64,000 bases of DNA, taken from assembly GCA_943789485.1 (NCBI GenBank), contig CALSUH010000030.1, forward strand, positions 1 to 64,000. Direction: 5' to 3'. The position numbers and the translations under genes were made by a program. This stretch comes from an uncultured Pseudomonadales bacterium (GTDB taxonomy: Bacteria; Pseudomonadota; Gammaproteobacteria; Pseudomonadales; Pseudohongiellaceae). Positions 63,175-64,000 of the stretch are shown piece by piece. The notes beneath the pieces were generated by a model. That model searched no databases, was not told where the DNA came from, and saw only the letters and a list, made by a program, of their open reading frames with translations. The first letter of the stretch is position 1. Each line of letters opens with the position of its first letter.

Positions 63175-64000
63175 ATGAATAATAAGAAACTGACGCTGAA
63201 TATTAATGATTCTGAGAAGCCGCAAAGCGTCACCGCCAAATCGATAAACACTGCTCTAGATGTAACCCGACTCTACCTCAAAGAAATTGGCCATACGCCT
63301 TTGCTGTCCGCGGAAGAAGAGGTGTATTATGCGCGGCGCGCGTTACGCGGAGATAGTGCCAGCAGGCGCAGGTTGATTGAAAGCAATCTGCGCCTCGTCG
63401 TAAAAATTGCGCGGCGCTATCTGAATAGAGGGCTCTGCCTACTCGACTTAATAGAGGAGGGTAATCTGGGATTGATTCACGCTGTGGAGAAATTTGATCC
63501 TGAGAAGGGCTTTCGTTTCTCTACGTACGCGACGTGGTGGATTCGGCAAAATATCGAGCGTGGTTTGATGAATCAGTCGAGAACTATTCGTTTGCCGGTT
63601 CATATTGTTAAACGGCTGAACGGCTTTCTTAGAGCTCAGCGAGACTACGTCACAGAGACAGGGCAAGAGGCAGGCAGTCGCGAAATCGCGATGTCGACCG
63701 GCTGCTCGCGGCTGGATATTGAACGATTGATGATTCTGAATGAGAGTCTAAGCTCGATAGATGCACCAGCCGCCGCTGATTCTGAAACGGCGGTAGTCGA
63801 CATGCTCAGCGCAGAGACAAAACAGAATCCCCGCAATCACGTTCAAGCATCTGAGATGCGCGCTCGAATAGAGTGCTGGTTACTGCAACTGTCCGAGAAG
63901 CAGCGGGAGATTATCTGTCGACGTTTCGGATTGAGAGGCTTTGATACCGACACACTTGAGAACGTGGGTGTAGAAGTGGGACTTACGCGGGAAAGAGTTA
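63175..64000 (+). CDS. rpoS: RNA polymerase sigma factor RpoS (5' part, cut by window end)
   Basis: The first 275 codons of a stationary-phase/general stress sigma factor run off the window edge without a stop. AAGGAG seven bases before ATG 63175 is a strong ribosome site. Conserved regions are plain: [20 protein letters not shown] (1.2), [20 protein letters not shown] (2.1), [20 protein letters not shown] and [15 protein letters not shown] (2.4), and [13 protein letters not shown] (3). The tail [15 protein letters not shown] starts region 4. It replaces the usual nlpD neighbour with ubiC. Full length would be about 330. Confidence 0.93.
   Translation, partial: MNNKKLTLNINDSEKPQSVTAKSINTALDVTRLYLKEIGHTPLLSAEEEVYYARRALRGDSASRRRLIESNLRLVVKIARRYLNRGLCLLDLIEEGNLGLIHAVEKFDPEKGFRFSTYATWWIRQNIERGLMNQSRTIRLPVHIVKRLNGFLRAQRDYVTETGQEAGSREIAMSTGCSRLDIERLMILNESLSSIDAPAAADSETAVVDMLSAETKQNPRNHVQASEMRARIECWLLQLSEKQREIICRRFGLRGFDTDTLENVGVEVGLTRERV

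Overview
The window looks like a chromosomal segment of a free-living, probably marine gammaproteobacterium. The indications are a RpoS-type sigma factor, a UbiC chorismate lyase, long gammaproteobacterial-type PstC and PstA permeases, an ExeA-type ATPase, an OmpA-family porin, an MltB-type transglycosylase and a FeoAB/Bfd/Bfr iron set. Base composition is moderate overall and visibly more A+T-rich between about 9.6 and 16.0 kb. No rRNA, tRNA or CRISPR array was recognised. The species cannot be named from the sequence alone.

Layout. 0-2.3 kb: accessory DNA with a strong terminator, a dispersed palindrome-rich repeat, a DsbA/HCCA-isomerase-like gene and a truncated SDR gene. 2.4-9.0 kb: DNA repair and redox genes (nei, an RNase J-like beta-CASP nuclease, DCC thiol protein, pseudoazurin, MazG-like hydrolase, cry-DASH with its DUF2256 partner). 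9.05-17.18 kb: two same-orientation remnants of an IS91-family transposase bracket a foreign-looking island. It holds a uridine-kinase-like gene and a minus-strand operon in the order PLP gamma-lyase-type enzyme, APC permease, psuK, psuG, 2-oxoglutarate/Fe(II) dioxygenase, plus a decayed fumarylacetoacetate-hydrolase-family gene. 17.2-29.4 kb: periplasmic amidase, OFA-type MFS transporter, decayed genes, secreted beta-propellers, YeeE/YedE transporter, cupin, HEXXH protein and lytic transglycosylase. 29.4-37 kb: heme A synthase, enoyl-reductase-like protein, a membrane AraC regulator with a small membrane-protein operon, and a frameshifted NIPSNAP gene. 37-45.7 kb: cysE, ExeA ATPase, a very large hybrid histidine kinase and a GT39 glycosyltransferase. 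45.7-49.1 kb: iron module feoAB // Fur box // bfd, bfr. 49.3-61 kb: phosphate module (ppx, ppk1, Pho box, pstSCAB-phoU, phoR). 61.3-64 kb: ompA-like porin, ubiC and the start of rpoS, cut by the window edge.

How the genes work together. The phosphate module joins uptake (PstSCAB), signalling (PhoU, PhoR) and polyphosphate making and breaking (Ppk1, Ppx). The iron module joins Fe(II) uptake with storage and release under one probable Fur site. The most interesting block is the IS91-bracketed island. PsuK and PsuG are the known pseudouridine-degrading pair. Here they are cotranscribed with an amino-acid-type permease, a divergent gamma-lyase-family PLP enzyme and a dioxygenase. My inference, not shown by the sequence, is that the operon handles a modified pseudouridine carrying an aminocarboxypropyl and/or N-methyl group, such as acp3-pseudouridine or m1acp3-pseudouridine.
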